Shown in pieces: positions 34,768 to 45,555 of a stretch of DNA of 64,000 nucleotides (positions within the stretch are counted from its first letter, which is position 1; every line of letters begins with the position of its first letter). This stretch comes from Morella rubra. Lineage: Eukaryota; Streptophyta; Magnoliopsida; Fagales; Myricaceae. The stretch is taken from contig CM025854.1 in the NCBI GenBank assembly GCA_003952965.2, forward strand, positions 19,514,111 to 19,578,110, in the 5' to 3' direction. Below the pieces are notes generated by a model. It was not told the DNA's origin. It made no database searches and saw nothing but the letters and a program-made list of their open reading frames with translations. Made by a program: the position numbers and the translations under genes.

Positions 34768-37133
34768 TCTTATAATATCTGTAGTTGCTTAATTAACTAG
34801 TAGTACTAATTGAATCGGAAGTTGCTTTGAAAAAAAAAAAAATTGAATCGATGTCAGTATAAGAATGTTGCTACAACAAATTTGTTAGGTACTGGCGCCG
34901 ATTATCTATAGAGGGGTTGTAGTAAAATAACTACTATATGACCACCTGTGCAATTAATAGTCTATTCGCCGAGAATCGGAATTGTATGAAGGTCCTGCAT
35001 GGAGTATAGTAGAGGTACTTCTTCCATAGAGTACTCCAATATTTGGAAAAAAATTGTAGCCGTATTAGGGCTCAAGGCCTAGTTGGGAAATGATTCCCTC
35101 ATAATTAGTTGGAATGGACAGAGTTGATTTCCTCTCACATGTAGAGACCCACAAGGGGTAGAAAAGTCACAACAGGCAGCAAGCTAATATGATTAACAAA
35201 AAATAAAAGTCGAAAGCAGAGAAAATCGGTAGAAGTAGTCGTCGGAGGAAAGGGACTGGGCAAGAGAGAAACTGCTAGGGGAGTGAGAGGCACGCGCATT
35301 AGGGGATGAGCGTGGCCTCCCACGCGCTAGTTGGCTGGTGCAGGGCTGAGACCGAACGAACCACCGAGAGGAGCGGAGACTAACCACACGGCGCTTGTTA
35401 ACCGAAACCGCTACCGGAGCGCAGATCTAAAAAGAAAGGCAGCAGGTACATGAGATCCACTTGCGCTAGTGAAAGCGAGTGGGGCCTCTCACACCAACAT
35501 GTCGGCTTCGAAGAGGCACAGAAACAGGTGCTGGATGATGAAGAGACTGTCCATGGTGATCGTGGCTGCCAAAGACCTCCAAACGAGCCAAAAGCAGAAA
35601 ATGGGGTTATTGTAGAGCTTGGCTCCATTGGAAAGAAACCTCAATAAACCCCCAAGAGAATGGGGGTTATTGTAGAGCTTGGCTATAGGAAAGCAGAGCT
35701 GAATGGGGAAAGGGGGCGAGAGGGGCTAGAGTGCCTTCTGTGGTTGGAGGAGACGGTGGTAGAAGAACAAGATGCTAGAGAGAAGAGAGAAAGGAGAGCC
35801 TTTGTGTTTAGAGAGAGGATTGGCTTCAGCCTCAGATCGTTGATTACTTAAACCCACTCGGATGCCTGCCTCCTTGCCAGGAATAAGGGAGACCCAAAAT
35901 AAAAGGGAGACCAATTTGAGCTGTGTCGCCAGTGGTGAACGTGCGCGCCGCCCATTCTGCAGATCAGTGTTGTTCTTTTTCTTGTATTTACTACCAAAAA
36001 AAAAAGATCGAAATTTGAACCCGAGGATTCAGAAGTCCACGACACGACAGGATCAAAAATGTTAGTGGCTGTCATCAACCACCTTGATATGAGGATCATG
36101 TGGTTTATCTTCTAGATTCAGCATGTTTAAGCGCTTATAAGAAAAATTCGACTGTATCTTTTTTTTTTCCTACTTTAATCTAACAGGGCATAAACAAATG
36201 TTGTTCGTGAAAATTAAGCTTTCTCCATTTGATATTCTTTTACTCTCATTCTATATAAACCGATAATTTGTAGGACAATATGAATTACTTCACCAAAAAA
36301 AACAAAAACCAAGTTAGAGCCTTTTTTTCTTGACGATATTAAAAATAAATATATGATTTTTTTCCTGCCACAAAAGAAATACGAAAAAGAAAGAAGGCTA
36401 GAACTTAAACAGTAATAAATTTTCTAACTGCTTATATGTTTGTATATACATGATTTTTTTTTTTTTTACAATCACAATCCATAAAAAAATTTCAACCTCA
36501 TCCAAACATGGGTTAAAAAAATTTCTAAATTAAGTAATATATTCCTCTTCTGTTTTCTGTTTTTTTTTCTTGGTCTACACTTTCTGCTCTCAACCACCTC
36601 CGATCTCTTTCATTACCAACCCCACCCAAATCTCTGAAGCCTCTCCTCCTTCTGTCCCGGTCCACCTTTGTCCAACCCTGTTCCTCTGCCAGTTTTCTGA
36701 GGATTTAATCCTAGATTCTCTCCCTCTCTGCGCCACCATTGTAGCTTCTGCCGTCATATTTTGTTAGTGCATCATCTCCTTTACAAGTCACAACTTCATC
36801 CAAGATTCTTGCAATCTAGCTGCTTTTGCTTCGGATTTTTTTTCTTTTATGATTGGAAATTTAGAAGCTTACTCATCTAGTTTTCTATGATTTCTTTGAC
36901 GCGTCTTGAACACAGCATGCTTCTTTGCTTGAATTATTGAATCTTGGATTAAACGTGGTTCTGGGCGTCGTACAGTTTTTATTTATTTTTTATTTCTGTA
37001 GCTTTGAAGTTCTTCTAACCATACTGCTATGATTTGAAAGTCGACGATTTTTGAAGCTCGATGTTTGTTTTGATTTCTGCTGATTTTCGGTGTGATAGTG
37101 GCGGGATTCCATTATGGGTTTGAATTGTTCGGG
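34768..37133. other. spacer with GC-richer retroelement-like block (about 35.1-36.07 kb)
   Basis: Between the glycine-rich pair and the TBL gene. The block 35100-36070 is noticeably more GC-rich than its surroundings and carries a 27-base direct repeat (GGGGTTATTGTAGAGCTTGGC at about 35605 and 35664). It has no long frame and may be the leader of an old retroelement. The stretch 36.1-37.1 kb is AT-rich and contains the TBL promoter and leader. Confidence 0.4.
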
Positions 37134-37175
37134 ATGAGGGGCATGGTGGATATTACCGATGAAAGATTGATATGA
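37134..37175 (+). promoter_or_regulatory. short upstream open reading frame overlapping the TBL start
   Basis: An upstream frame opens at 37134 (second ATG 37143) and stops with TGA at 37173-37175, overlapping the TBL start codon (37172) as ATGA. A start-stop overlap of this kind suits termination-reinitiation and would lower or condition translation of the main frame. Geometry is seen directly; regulation is inferred. Confidence 0.5.
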
Positions 37176-40100
37176 AGATTGCATCCTTCAACCGCAGTAC
37201 GTCATTCAGCCGGAGGTCCTTGGGCACTACAAGCCCGAGGGTCACCCGTTTAAGCTGGATCTCTCGCATATTTCATGTTCTTGTGGTGATGGTGTCTTTG
37301 ATTTCATTCACCATAGCAATTGGTTGTGGTTATATATACGTCCTCCCAAGTCTCAGCCAGGCCTTTTATGGGGACGGAACATCCAAATTCAACGATTCGT
37401 TTAGGAGTTGCAATGTGTTTGATGGAAGTTGGGTTCCGAATGATAGTTATCCGTTGTACAATGCTACAGAATGTCCCTTTGTAGAACAAGGATTTGATTG
37501 CTTGGGGAATGGAAGGACAGATAAAGATTATCTGAGATGGAGGTGGAAGCCGAAGACTAGCGACATTCCAAGGTTTAATGTGCGGAGTACATTAGAAAAA
37601 CTTCGAAGCAAAAGAGTTGTTTTTGTCGGTGATTCTATGAGCAGAACGCAGTGGGAGTCGCTTATATGCTTGCTTATGACAGGGGTAGAGGATAAGAAGA
37701 GTGTCTCTGAAGTGAATGGAAATAAGATTACTAAAAGAATTAGATTTTTAGGTGTTCGGTTCAGCTCCTTCAATTTTACCATTGAGTTCTTTCGTTCAGT
37801 TTTCCTGGTGGAACAGGGTTCGATGCCTAGACATGCGCCAAAGAGGGTGAAGTCTACGCTTAAATTGGACAAGTTAGATAATATTAGCAACCATTGGGTT
37901 AACTCGGATGTTCTTATATTCAATACAGGACAATGGTGGGTTCCTGGAAAGCTTTTTGAAAGGTAAGTTCCCTAAATTGTTATGCACTGATTACCATGGT
38001 AGCTGTGCTTTTCTTAATCCGTGATTTTGATAGACAGTATGGATCCTGATTCCATTGACCTATCAGGCGAATCAAAGTTGTGCATTAGGACCCACCTTTA
38101 CTGTGACTCATCACCTTGTACTAGCTAACTTTGTTATATTGAGGAATCCGCATATTCATAGTCCATTACACATTGGGATAGATCATAGTAATAGGTTTCT
38201 GTATGGTAAGAGAAATTATGGCGTTGGATGCAACTTTTAGTGACAACAATTCTTGAGTCTGAACCTCTATTCTCTGTTCACTTCATTTCTAAAAAATGGT
38301 GAAATGAGTACAAGAGATAAAAGTAATCTTAATGGCTAGATGGAAGGGTAATCTTGTAGAGGTAGTAATGATTGATTTTTCTTTCCGACCTCATTGTAAG
38401 ATGTCACTGAGAATTAATTATGTAAAAGAAGCTCTAAATAATCATGAATTCCAACTTTGAATCTTAGATGTAACAACTTCTGTCTTGCCGTTGTTACTCT
38501 CTCCGTCTGTGCTATCTATGTCTTGGATCTAGTTCGTAGCTGGTTTGGTCATTGTACTTAGTTTTATATAACTAAAGCATTCTGGTCTTTGTGTAGTGAG
38601 AAGCAAAACACCTCCAAAAGGAGAAATTCTGAGGCAAATTGTGGATCGTTTTTTCCTGTTCTTGAGTGAGTGCGTATCCATTTGTTGTGAAGATATCTCC
38701 GTATGGAACAGTTCTCTTGGTGCCAGTCAAATAATTTAGCTGTAGGATCTTCCACTCCTGATTTCTTTGGATTACATTCTAGACAGGATATTGACAGCAT
38801 GTCTTAGTTAGTGGTGCTTCTGCATGCATAGGTTTTGATTCACTGAAAGGACGATACAAAGATCACCTTCTCTAGGTTCAAAGCCCCTTGGTGAAAATTG
38901 GTCCTGGTCTGCAATCCACATCTGATTCTTGATATCCTTTCAGGCCGTGGGTACATGAAAGGGGATTGTTAATTGGACCTCAGATTCACTTTTAAAAACC
39001 TTCCCAAAAAATCCTTCTCAAGATCTGTCCCCAACAAGCTGTTATCTGAAATCCACTTACTCTGGTCCTCACATTTCACACCTGGCGAAAGTCATTTTGT
39101 TTATTAAACCTTGTATACTGTGGCCTCGCTTAACCTATTTGGTTTCATTGCCAAGCGCTGTCTGAGCCTCTAAAACTATTGGCATTTGGGAGGCAAGCAT
39201 TCTTTCTAAGTAGATTCTCTTTTTGCCTCATGGTAGTGGAAAGTGTTTTGAGAAGCTGGAATGACAGGTTTTTTTTAGGAGAAGTGAATCGCATTTACTG
39301 GATACTGGTGACGATATTTATCCTTGTTCCATTGGAATCTTCTATGAAACAAACTGCATAAAAACCAGGTTTTATTCTTGAGGAGATCCCTATAGCTGTT
39401 TCTCATATTTGCGATCTTAAAAGCTGCAGGTAGATTTGCTTCTCTACATATAAAGTTTCACTGCAGACAAAACATCATTATCCTAAATATCTGAAACTCT
39501 ATGAGTTAGAGAATCTAAACCTGAATACAGGATATTTATTAACTACTTTTGTGTGATGAAAATGGACTTTTTACATTAGATTGCGAGAAACAATTGGTTA
39601 TTTTAATGGGGTTAAAAAGAGAAAATTCCATTGAATAGCTAAGTGCATTTCAGATAATTCCTGGCTAGATATTTGTCTAGTCAAACATTTTCTACCTGAA
39701 CTTCTGAAGTTACTGTTCACCAGACCATATTTCCTATAGGCCTCCCACTAGGGGAAAAAAAAATAGCTGCTTGTAAAGAGAAGTATATAGTGAGACTGTA
39801 ACATTGCATTATACTGTTTCATTGTCTTGATGGTCAGTGTTAAGCCTTGTAGACGCAATTTTCTTGGATATCGTGTTTTAGGATCAGGAAGTCATCTGTG
39901 TCTTTCATTTTATTGTTGAGTAAACTTCTGATGTACTGGAAAGTTGAGTCCTTGTTTCAAATTATTATTGTCTAACAACCATAATCTGAACTTTTTCCTA
40001 TACTCCTGCGCAAAATGCTTCTGAATAGTTTTCGGACAGTGGCTGTTATTTCCAGGTTGGGAATTCTTTAAAGCTTGGAATGCCAATTTCCACTGCCTTC

Positions 40101-40962
40101 AAAACTGCAATAGACACTTGGGCATCATGGGTTCAGAAAAACATCAACACAAATCGAACACATGTCTTCTTTCGTACATTTGAGCCATCTCACTGGAGGT
40201 ATGCCTTCAATGTTGGCAATATATGCTGTGTTCTCAAGCATTTTGGCACTCCTCATTGTTGTTTGGGATACTGCTCTCCGTGTACAAAACTATGAATGAA
40301 TATTTTGCTTCTTGTAACTTGTCAGTTAACCTGTTCACCCTAAACTATGTGTCAGGACAACAGCATTATCCTTTTCCTCTTTTCTTGTTTGAAGTTGCTA
40401 ATAGAGTTCTAGAAATTTTTCAGAATCGGTCTTTGGATTTAAGTTTAGGAATAGTTACCAGTTGTAACTAACCATCTTTGTTCAGAAAATTTAATCCTCT
40501 GTTTGTTTAACCTTAGTCTGGTTTGTGGTTTCCCTTCCTATTTGTATTCCTCTTAAGTTGCTCATTAATTGTCTTCAACGCCACTTAAGGATATTATTTG
40601 TTTCTGCATCCAGTGATCAAACTCGGAGGTTTTGTAATGTGACCCAGCACCCGTTGTCAGAAGCAAGAGGAAGAGATCGAAGCCTATTCTCAGACACAGT
40701 CTTGGAGGTGGTGAAGAATATGACAGTTCCTGTAACTGTTCTGGACATAACTTCCATGTCAGCACTCCGAAGTGATGCACATGTGGGTAATTGGAGTGAC
40801 ATCCCATTGACACCTGATTGTAGCCACTGGTGTCTACCTGGAGTACCTGATATGTGGAACGAAATTGTTCTCTCATACCTGCTTTCTAACTATGATGGTA
40901 AAGCAAGTTCCAATTACTTCCTGAATATCTTCTTTTTACTGCTTAGGTGCATCCCAACATGA
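37172..40962 (+). CDS. protein trichome birefringence-like 10/11-type polysaccharide O-acetyltransferase, 432 aa
   Basis: Three exons, 37172-37962, 40040-40198 and 40614-40962, join in phase (GAA AG|T GGC; TGG AG|T GAT) to 432 residues. An N-terminal membrane anchor (about 32-58, FHVLVVMVSLISFTIAIGCG) marks a Golgi type-II protein. The TBL/PMR5 N domain follows (CNVFDGSWVPNDSYPLYNAT, CPFVEQGFDCLGNGR), then the PC-esterase domain with catalytic GDS (VVFVGDSMSRTQWES) and DxxH (DCSHWCLPGVPDMWNE). Family members acetylate wall polysaccharides; RFLGVRFSSFNFTIEFFRSV and FNTGQWWVPGKLFE match Arabidopsis TBL10, reported to act on rhamnogalacturonan I. The last codons after YDG follow a potential donor (GATG|GTAAAG), so the C-terminal residues may differ. 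Intron 1 is about 2.1 kb. Confidence 0.9.
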
Positions 40963-42349
40963 TCGATGTAAATCCCATCCTGTGCAATATGTGTTGAAAC
41001 ACAATTGACCTCACCTTTTTCATCCTCCCCCCAATTTAGGTAAAGAGAGGGGGAAATCAGAGTAAATCTCTGTCAGGGACCTAGAATCATGGGAAGGGAG
41101 TGATTGACTCTTGTCGTCGATCAATTAAAATCAATGTTATTTTCTTTTAATAAATTCGTGCTAGAGTTATGCAGGTGTAATTTTTCTTTCCCTAAAGAAT
41201 AGGTTATTGCCTAACCCATCAAGGTTGTTAGGCTATTTAATAGTTTGAGGCCATGAATTAAAGTATCATATGAGTATTACCCTCGACCTTGAGGAGTCGT
41301 GGTTTTCCTTGAATTAAACCAACCTGAGGAATCCTAGGATCCCTCGAAGTATTCTACAAATTTACCATCATAGGTAGAAAACGCGAGGACAATCCTTGTT
41401 CTCTGCTCATCCACAAGCTCATTACAAGGTCACAATCTAAGGCACGTGACAATCTCTTACTTGGTTTTTCTTGATTAGTGCAGAATGGACAGACATGGAT
41501 TTGCTGACACCAGTTTTGTGCTAGCCAGTCGCCAAGACCTCTAGCCTACGAGCACTCATGGTCTCAGCCCAAAAGCCAGAAATATTGAGTAACAGTGGCT
41601 TGCGCTGAAGTTCTTTCCCTTGTTACATGTTATTCAGCGGCAGCCACCACCCAACAGATCTACAATTCCCAAGATAGCACCAGGTTTTCAAAAGGAAAGA
41701 TTAAGAGTTATACGGAGCACACAAAGTTTTGATAGGAACCGATTTTTTCATTCTTTTTGTCTTTCAGAGGAGGCTAAAATTTTCTCTGAGAAATTACAAT
41801 TTTGTCCATTGTATTCATTAATCACAGATTGATCGCCAATGCGATCTTTGTTCTAACAGAGAAATGAAGCGTATTTGCACAGGAAAAAAAAGAGAGAGAA
41901 ATGAAGAGATTGACCATCTTATTTGCAGCTTTTAGAATTTCTGGTGCTCTAACGAGAAATGAATTGTCCATTTTCTGTTCATCTGTGATAATTTTGAGTA
42001 CAATGCAATCTTTGGCCTAACAAAAGAGAGAAAGGAAAAGAAAAGATAGAGATTGACGATCTTATTTGCCACCTGTTCATTTGAGGATGAATTTTGTGGA
42101 ATAGAATGATATGTCTCAACCAAAGAAGTGTCCTTCAATTGCTGCAGCTTTTTTCTCCGTTCTTTTTGTTTTCTTTTTATTTTCCTCGACAGGTTTACAA
42201 GACCACCTCTGCAGTCTGGGCCATCACCACTCCATCTGCAGATTGATGACCAAACATAGACTCAACCCTGCTTTTACAGGAAACAGCTGAATGTTTCCCA
42301 AAATTCAGTAGTCCCTTACTGAAAACTTAAGCGCAGTATAGACCGTCCA
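40963..42349. other. spacer downstream of the TBL gene
   Basis: No gene recognised. It probably holds the TBL 3' UTR and the promoter of the TED-like gene. Around 41.89-42.10 kb two similar segments occur (AGAGAGAAATGAAGAGATTGACCATCTTATTTGC and a counterpart near 42.05 kb reading AGATTGACGATCTTATTTGC), an imperfect local duplication. Confidence 0.45.
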
Positions 42350-42826
42350 ATGGCAGCACCACCTCATGCTAATGCATCCCCTCCAAAAGCAATGCCATCT
42401 CATGGCCCTTTTCCACCAGGACAACCATCACTTCCACTACCCCAGCATTCTTTGTATCCACCACCTCCGGCAGCAAAACCGCCATGACACTCAATCCAAC
42501 CCCCTTCCCCGATTATGACACCGCGACATTCTCAAACATCACCACCTTCACCAGGTCACCATTCAACTATTATTGTAGTGGTCTTCATCTCATTTGGTGC
42601 TCTATTCTTTCTTGCATTCCTTTCAGCTGCTCTGTGCTGTTGCATTAAGAAGAAAAAGAAAGGAAGGTTTCAGAAAACGGAGATTTTAAATAGTGAGGAA
42701 CACACAAAGGTCCAGGAAGGTAACATATTGGGCCCACATGGTGAGCAAGTCACAGTACTACCAATAGAAGAGGACGCTAACACTAAGGAAGAGATCACAA
42801 ATGAATCAAAAGAAGCAACAAAGTGA
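42350..42826 (+). pseudogene. TED6/TED7-like proline-rich membrane protein with in-frame stop
   Basis: From the ATG at 42350 the frame encodes a proline-rich stretch (PPHANASPPKAMPSHGPFPP...) interrupted by one TGA (around 42485), then continues in the same frame: HHSTIIVVVFISFGALFFLA, LCCCIKKKKKGRFQKTEILN and GPHGEQVTVLPIEED. This membrane segment, lysine patch and GPHGEQ motif match TRACHEARY ELEMENT DIFFERENTIATION-RELATED 6/7, small plasma-membrane proteins involved in secondary wall formation of xylem vessels. The stop may be a point mutation (for example CGA to TGA). A downstream ATG at 42515 would give a 103-residue protein that keeps the membrane segment, so a shortened functional product is possible. 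Family membership likely, status uncertain. Confidence 0.65.
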
Positions 42827-43067
42827 TGTTTTATTTTGACCATAAAAGGGTGGACTGAACATTCGAGATCCATCTGACTTGCAATATCCAGATGGTCCAA
42901 TGGTTCACGGAATGATGCCGATGTGCAGTTCAGTTGTGGTTGCCTAAAGAAAATGAATCATTCAGCAGTGCTTAATGCGCCAAAGGAAAATGGTTGAATT
43001 CCCAACCCTCAATAACTGGTGGAGCAATGAAAAACATGGGCATACTCATGCAATAGTGGATATTGAA

Positions 43068-44582
43068 TTAGCTATTTATGGTTGTACTAAAAAGGCAGTT
43101 TCCCTGTACAGAATTACCAGGAAATGCTGCTGTCTTCATTAGCCTATATAGCATTTCATATTCTTTCAGAATTTGAGGGTGAGAATGGTCCCCTTGATAG
43201 AACTTATTCACTTTTCCGGCAATGGTTATCCAGCTACAACCAGGAGTTTTAGCCAAACCCAAATTCCTCATCTCTGCTCTGATTAGTGAAACACCATCCC
43301 ATATGCCAAGAGAATCATAAATACTACACAAAGCTATGTAGTTGCTAGAGTTTCTAGGTTCCAATTTGAAGAGCTGAAGAGCTGCCATTTCTCCAAGTTC
43401 AACATTCTTGTGCATCATACAACCAGCAAGTAGGGCACCCCAAACACTTGCTGTTGCCTCTGACTTCATATTTCTGATCAAACCAAGTGCTTCCTCTAGA
43501 TGCCCGAAACGACCCAAAAGATCCACCATACAAGCGTAGTGCTCTACACTGGGTTCTAAACCAAAATCAAAACTTATGGAATTGAAAATCCTCCGGCCTT
43601 GATCAATAAGACCCGAATGACTGCAGCTAGCCAAAACTGCTGTTAGTGTGACACAGTTAGGTTCGAACCCACAATCTCTCATTTTCTCATACAAAGCCAA
43701 AGAGTCCTCTCCTTTCCCATGAGCACCATAAGCAGATATCATTGTGGTCCAGGTCACCAGATTCAGTTCACGCATGTTCTGGAAAACCTTTACTGATTCA
43801 TGCAAGCAGCCACACTTTGCGTACATATCAATCAATGAATTACCAATCGTAACATCTCCATCAAATATAAATCTCTTGACCACTTGCCCATGAATTTCCT
43901 TCCCTTTCATCAAGTCTCCTTCCCCTCCACAAGCATTCAAAATGCTAGGAATTGTCATAGAATCCACATTCGCGCCTTCAGTAAGCATGGCCCTGAGATA
44001 ATTCAAAGCATCCACGTAATAGCCAGCCCTCCCAAACCCTGAAATCATTGAATTCCAAACGGCCGAATCTCTAAATGACATTCTTGAAAATGTGTGAATC
44101 GCTTCTACTAAATTCCCACATTTCACATAAAAATCCAAAACCGAACTTCCAACAACAAGATAATCCTCATATCCACGCTTAACTACCCAACCATGAAGCA
44201 TCTTACCCTGACAAGCATCTTGTATTCCAGCACATGCCTTAAACGCTGGAGGCAATGTATAATGATCAGGTCTAAGACCCACCTTAAGAAACTCTCTGAG
44301 GATACTAATGGCATCTAAGTAAAGAAAATTCTGCGCATACGCAGCCAGCAATATGTTCCAAGTATGCATATTCCTTTCAGACATGTTATCGAAGACTCGG
44401 CGGGCATCTTGGAGAACCCCACATTTAGAGTAGACGAGCAAGAGATCCGTCTGAAGGGTCACGTTGTTAAGGAAGCCATGGACAAGGATTTGGACATGAG
44501 CCTGCTTAGCTTGGGAAATTGCAGAGAGTAGAACACAGTTTCTCAGAAGGGAAGACAAGTAATAAAAGGTTGTATGAGACAT
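43068..44582 (-). CDS. PLS-class pentatricopeptide repeat protein with E/E+ domain, 504 aa
   Basis: Single-exon frame. The ATG at 44582 (MSHTTFYYLSS) is chosen; the open frame extends 17 codons further up only without an ATG. Successive PPR units are visible, for example QTDLLLVYSKCGVLQDARRV, NMHTWNILLAAYAQN, VVGSSVLDFYVKCGNLVEAI, IGNSLIDMYAKCGCLHESVK and LVTWTTMISAYGAHGKGEDS, followed by the E region (SVWGALLAGCMMHKNVELGE, NYIALCSIYDSLGIWD) and E+ (PGCSWITIAGKVNKFYQGDH). No DYW deaminase domain follows. Such proteins bind organellar RNA and recruit editing factors; the target cannot be told. Organelle targeting is expected, but the short N-terminus is not a strong presequence. Confidence 0.9.
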   Translation of the reverse strand: MSHTTFYYLSSLLRNCVLLSAISQAKQAHVQILVHGFLNNVTLQTDLLLVYSKCGVLQDARRVFDNMSERNMHTWNILLAAYAQNFLYLDAISILREFLKVGLRPDHYTLPPAFKACAGIQDACQGKMLHGWVVKRGYEDYLVVGSSVLDFYVKCGNLVEAIHTFSRMSFRDSAVWNSMISGFGRAGYYVDALNYLRAMLTEGANVDSMTIPSILNACGGEGDLMKGKEIHGQVVKRFIFDGDVTIGNSLIDMYAKCGCLHESVKVFQNMRELNLVTWTTMISAYGAHGKGEDSLALYEKMRDCGFEPNCVTLTAVLASCSHSGLIDQGRRIFNSISFDFGLEPSVEHYACMVDLLGRFGHLEEALGLIRNMKSEATASVWGALLAGCMMHKNVELGEMAALQLFKLEPRNSSNYIALCSIYDSLGIWDGVSLIRAEMRNLGLAKTPGCSWITIAGKVNKFYQGDHSHPQILKEYEMLYRLMKTAAFPGNSVQGNCLFSTTINS

Positions 44583-45555
44583 TTTCAGGCTTTTAAACTC
44601 CAACGGTCCTACGAGGAGTTGGCGGGAAGACAAGCGCGGGAGTTAGAATCGTGTGCCGGTTGTCTAATGACTTCCTGCTTTGTCGAAGAAGTGCCACGTC
44701 AACCACAGGTCATCTCAGAATCAAATGGTGGGGCCCAACAATCTCTCATACGTCAGGAAAGTCAGCTGATGTTTGGCCAAGTAGATACTCTTGTTACCAT
44801 GATCGCCTTATTGTAGCTGGATTCACTCAGTCTCGTATGTCGCTCAGACGCAGCGGTGGAGCCAGAAAGTCATCTTAGATTGGGACGTATTTAAGTTTTA
44901 AAAATTATATTTTTAGTTTTAAACATTAATATTTTGCGATATATATTTTTTATTAAATTATAATTTTCAATAAAGACTTAATAAAGAATCGAGAAAAGCT
45001 AACATTGCATTATAAATTGTAGAGATAATTTTTAAGCTAATTAAACTTATTGGGCAATTGAAGTTTTAAAGAAAAATCTATATCATTTTAATGTTTTGAG
45101 CTACATTTAAAAATTTGTAACTATATTCTAACTACATCTAATTTTCAGATTTTTGAAAAAAAAAATAATGTTGGTTGTTAATTGTTATATATTTTATAAG
45201 GCTAAAATTACTATTTAAAAACTATGGGGCCGAAAACTATTTTTCCCTCAATTTTGTGTAAAGAGATCCATGATGTAGCCATAAGATACAACAATAAAAT
45301 ACAGTGATCAAAGTCAGCTTCGCCTAGAGGCAAAAAAAAATAAGTTAGCTTCAAATTGTAAACTCTAATCCACAAGAAGAATAGCTCCCCTGAAGAGAGA
45401 GGTGGGGGTGGCTTTTTGAAGCCTCTAGAACTAAGATCATTGGCTCCAAGTCAGATACATCCCACGTCAAAAGATGATTTACAAACCGACAACCTGTAGA
45501 TAAAACCTTGAAAAATAGACTACAGCAAAATTTACAGCGAGGAGCATGGCACTTA
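44583..45555. other. spacer between PPR and FAS2 genes
   Basis: Promoter of the PPR gene followed by AT-rich sequence that includes the FAS2 3' UTR. The segment from about 44850 (CGGTGGAGCCAGAAAG) resembles the start of a degraded repeat whose 'gaaaccaggggcc' style also occurs near 63.43 kb. No gene seen. Confidence 0.4.

Noticed and set aside
35398-35914. Overlapping 60-76 codon frames on both strands in the GC-rich block
   Set aside because: Short, mutually overlapping and without homology; explained by the GC-rich composition.
44583-44633. 17 extra N-terminal codons for the PPR protein
   Set aside because: The extension begins with TTG, not ATG; the first ATG is at 44582.
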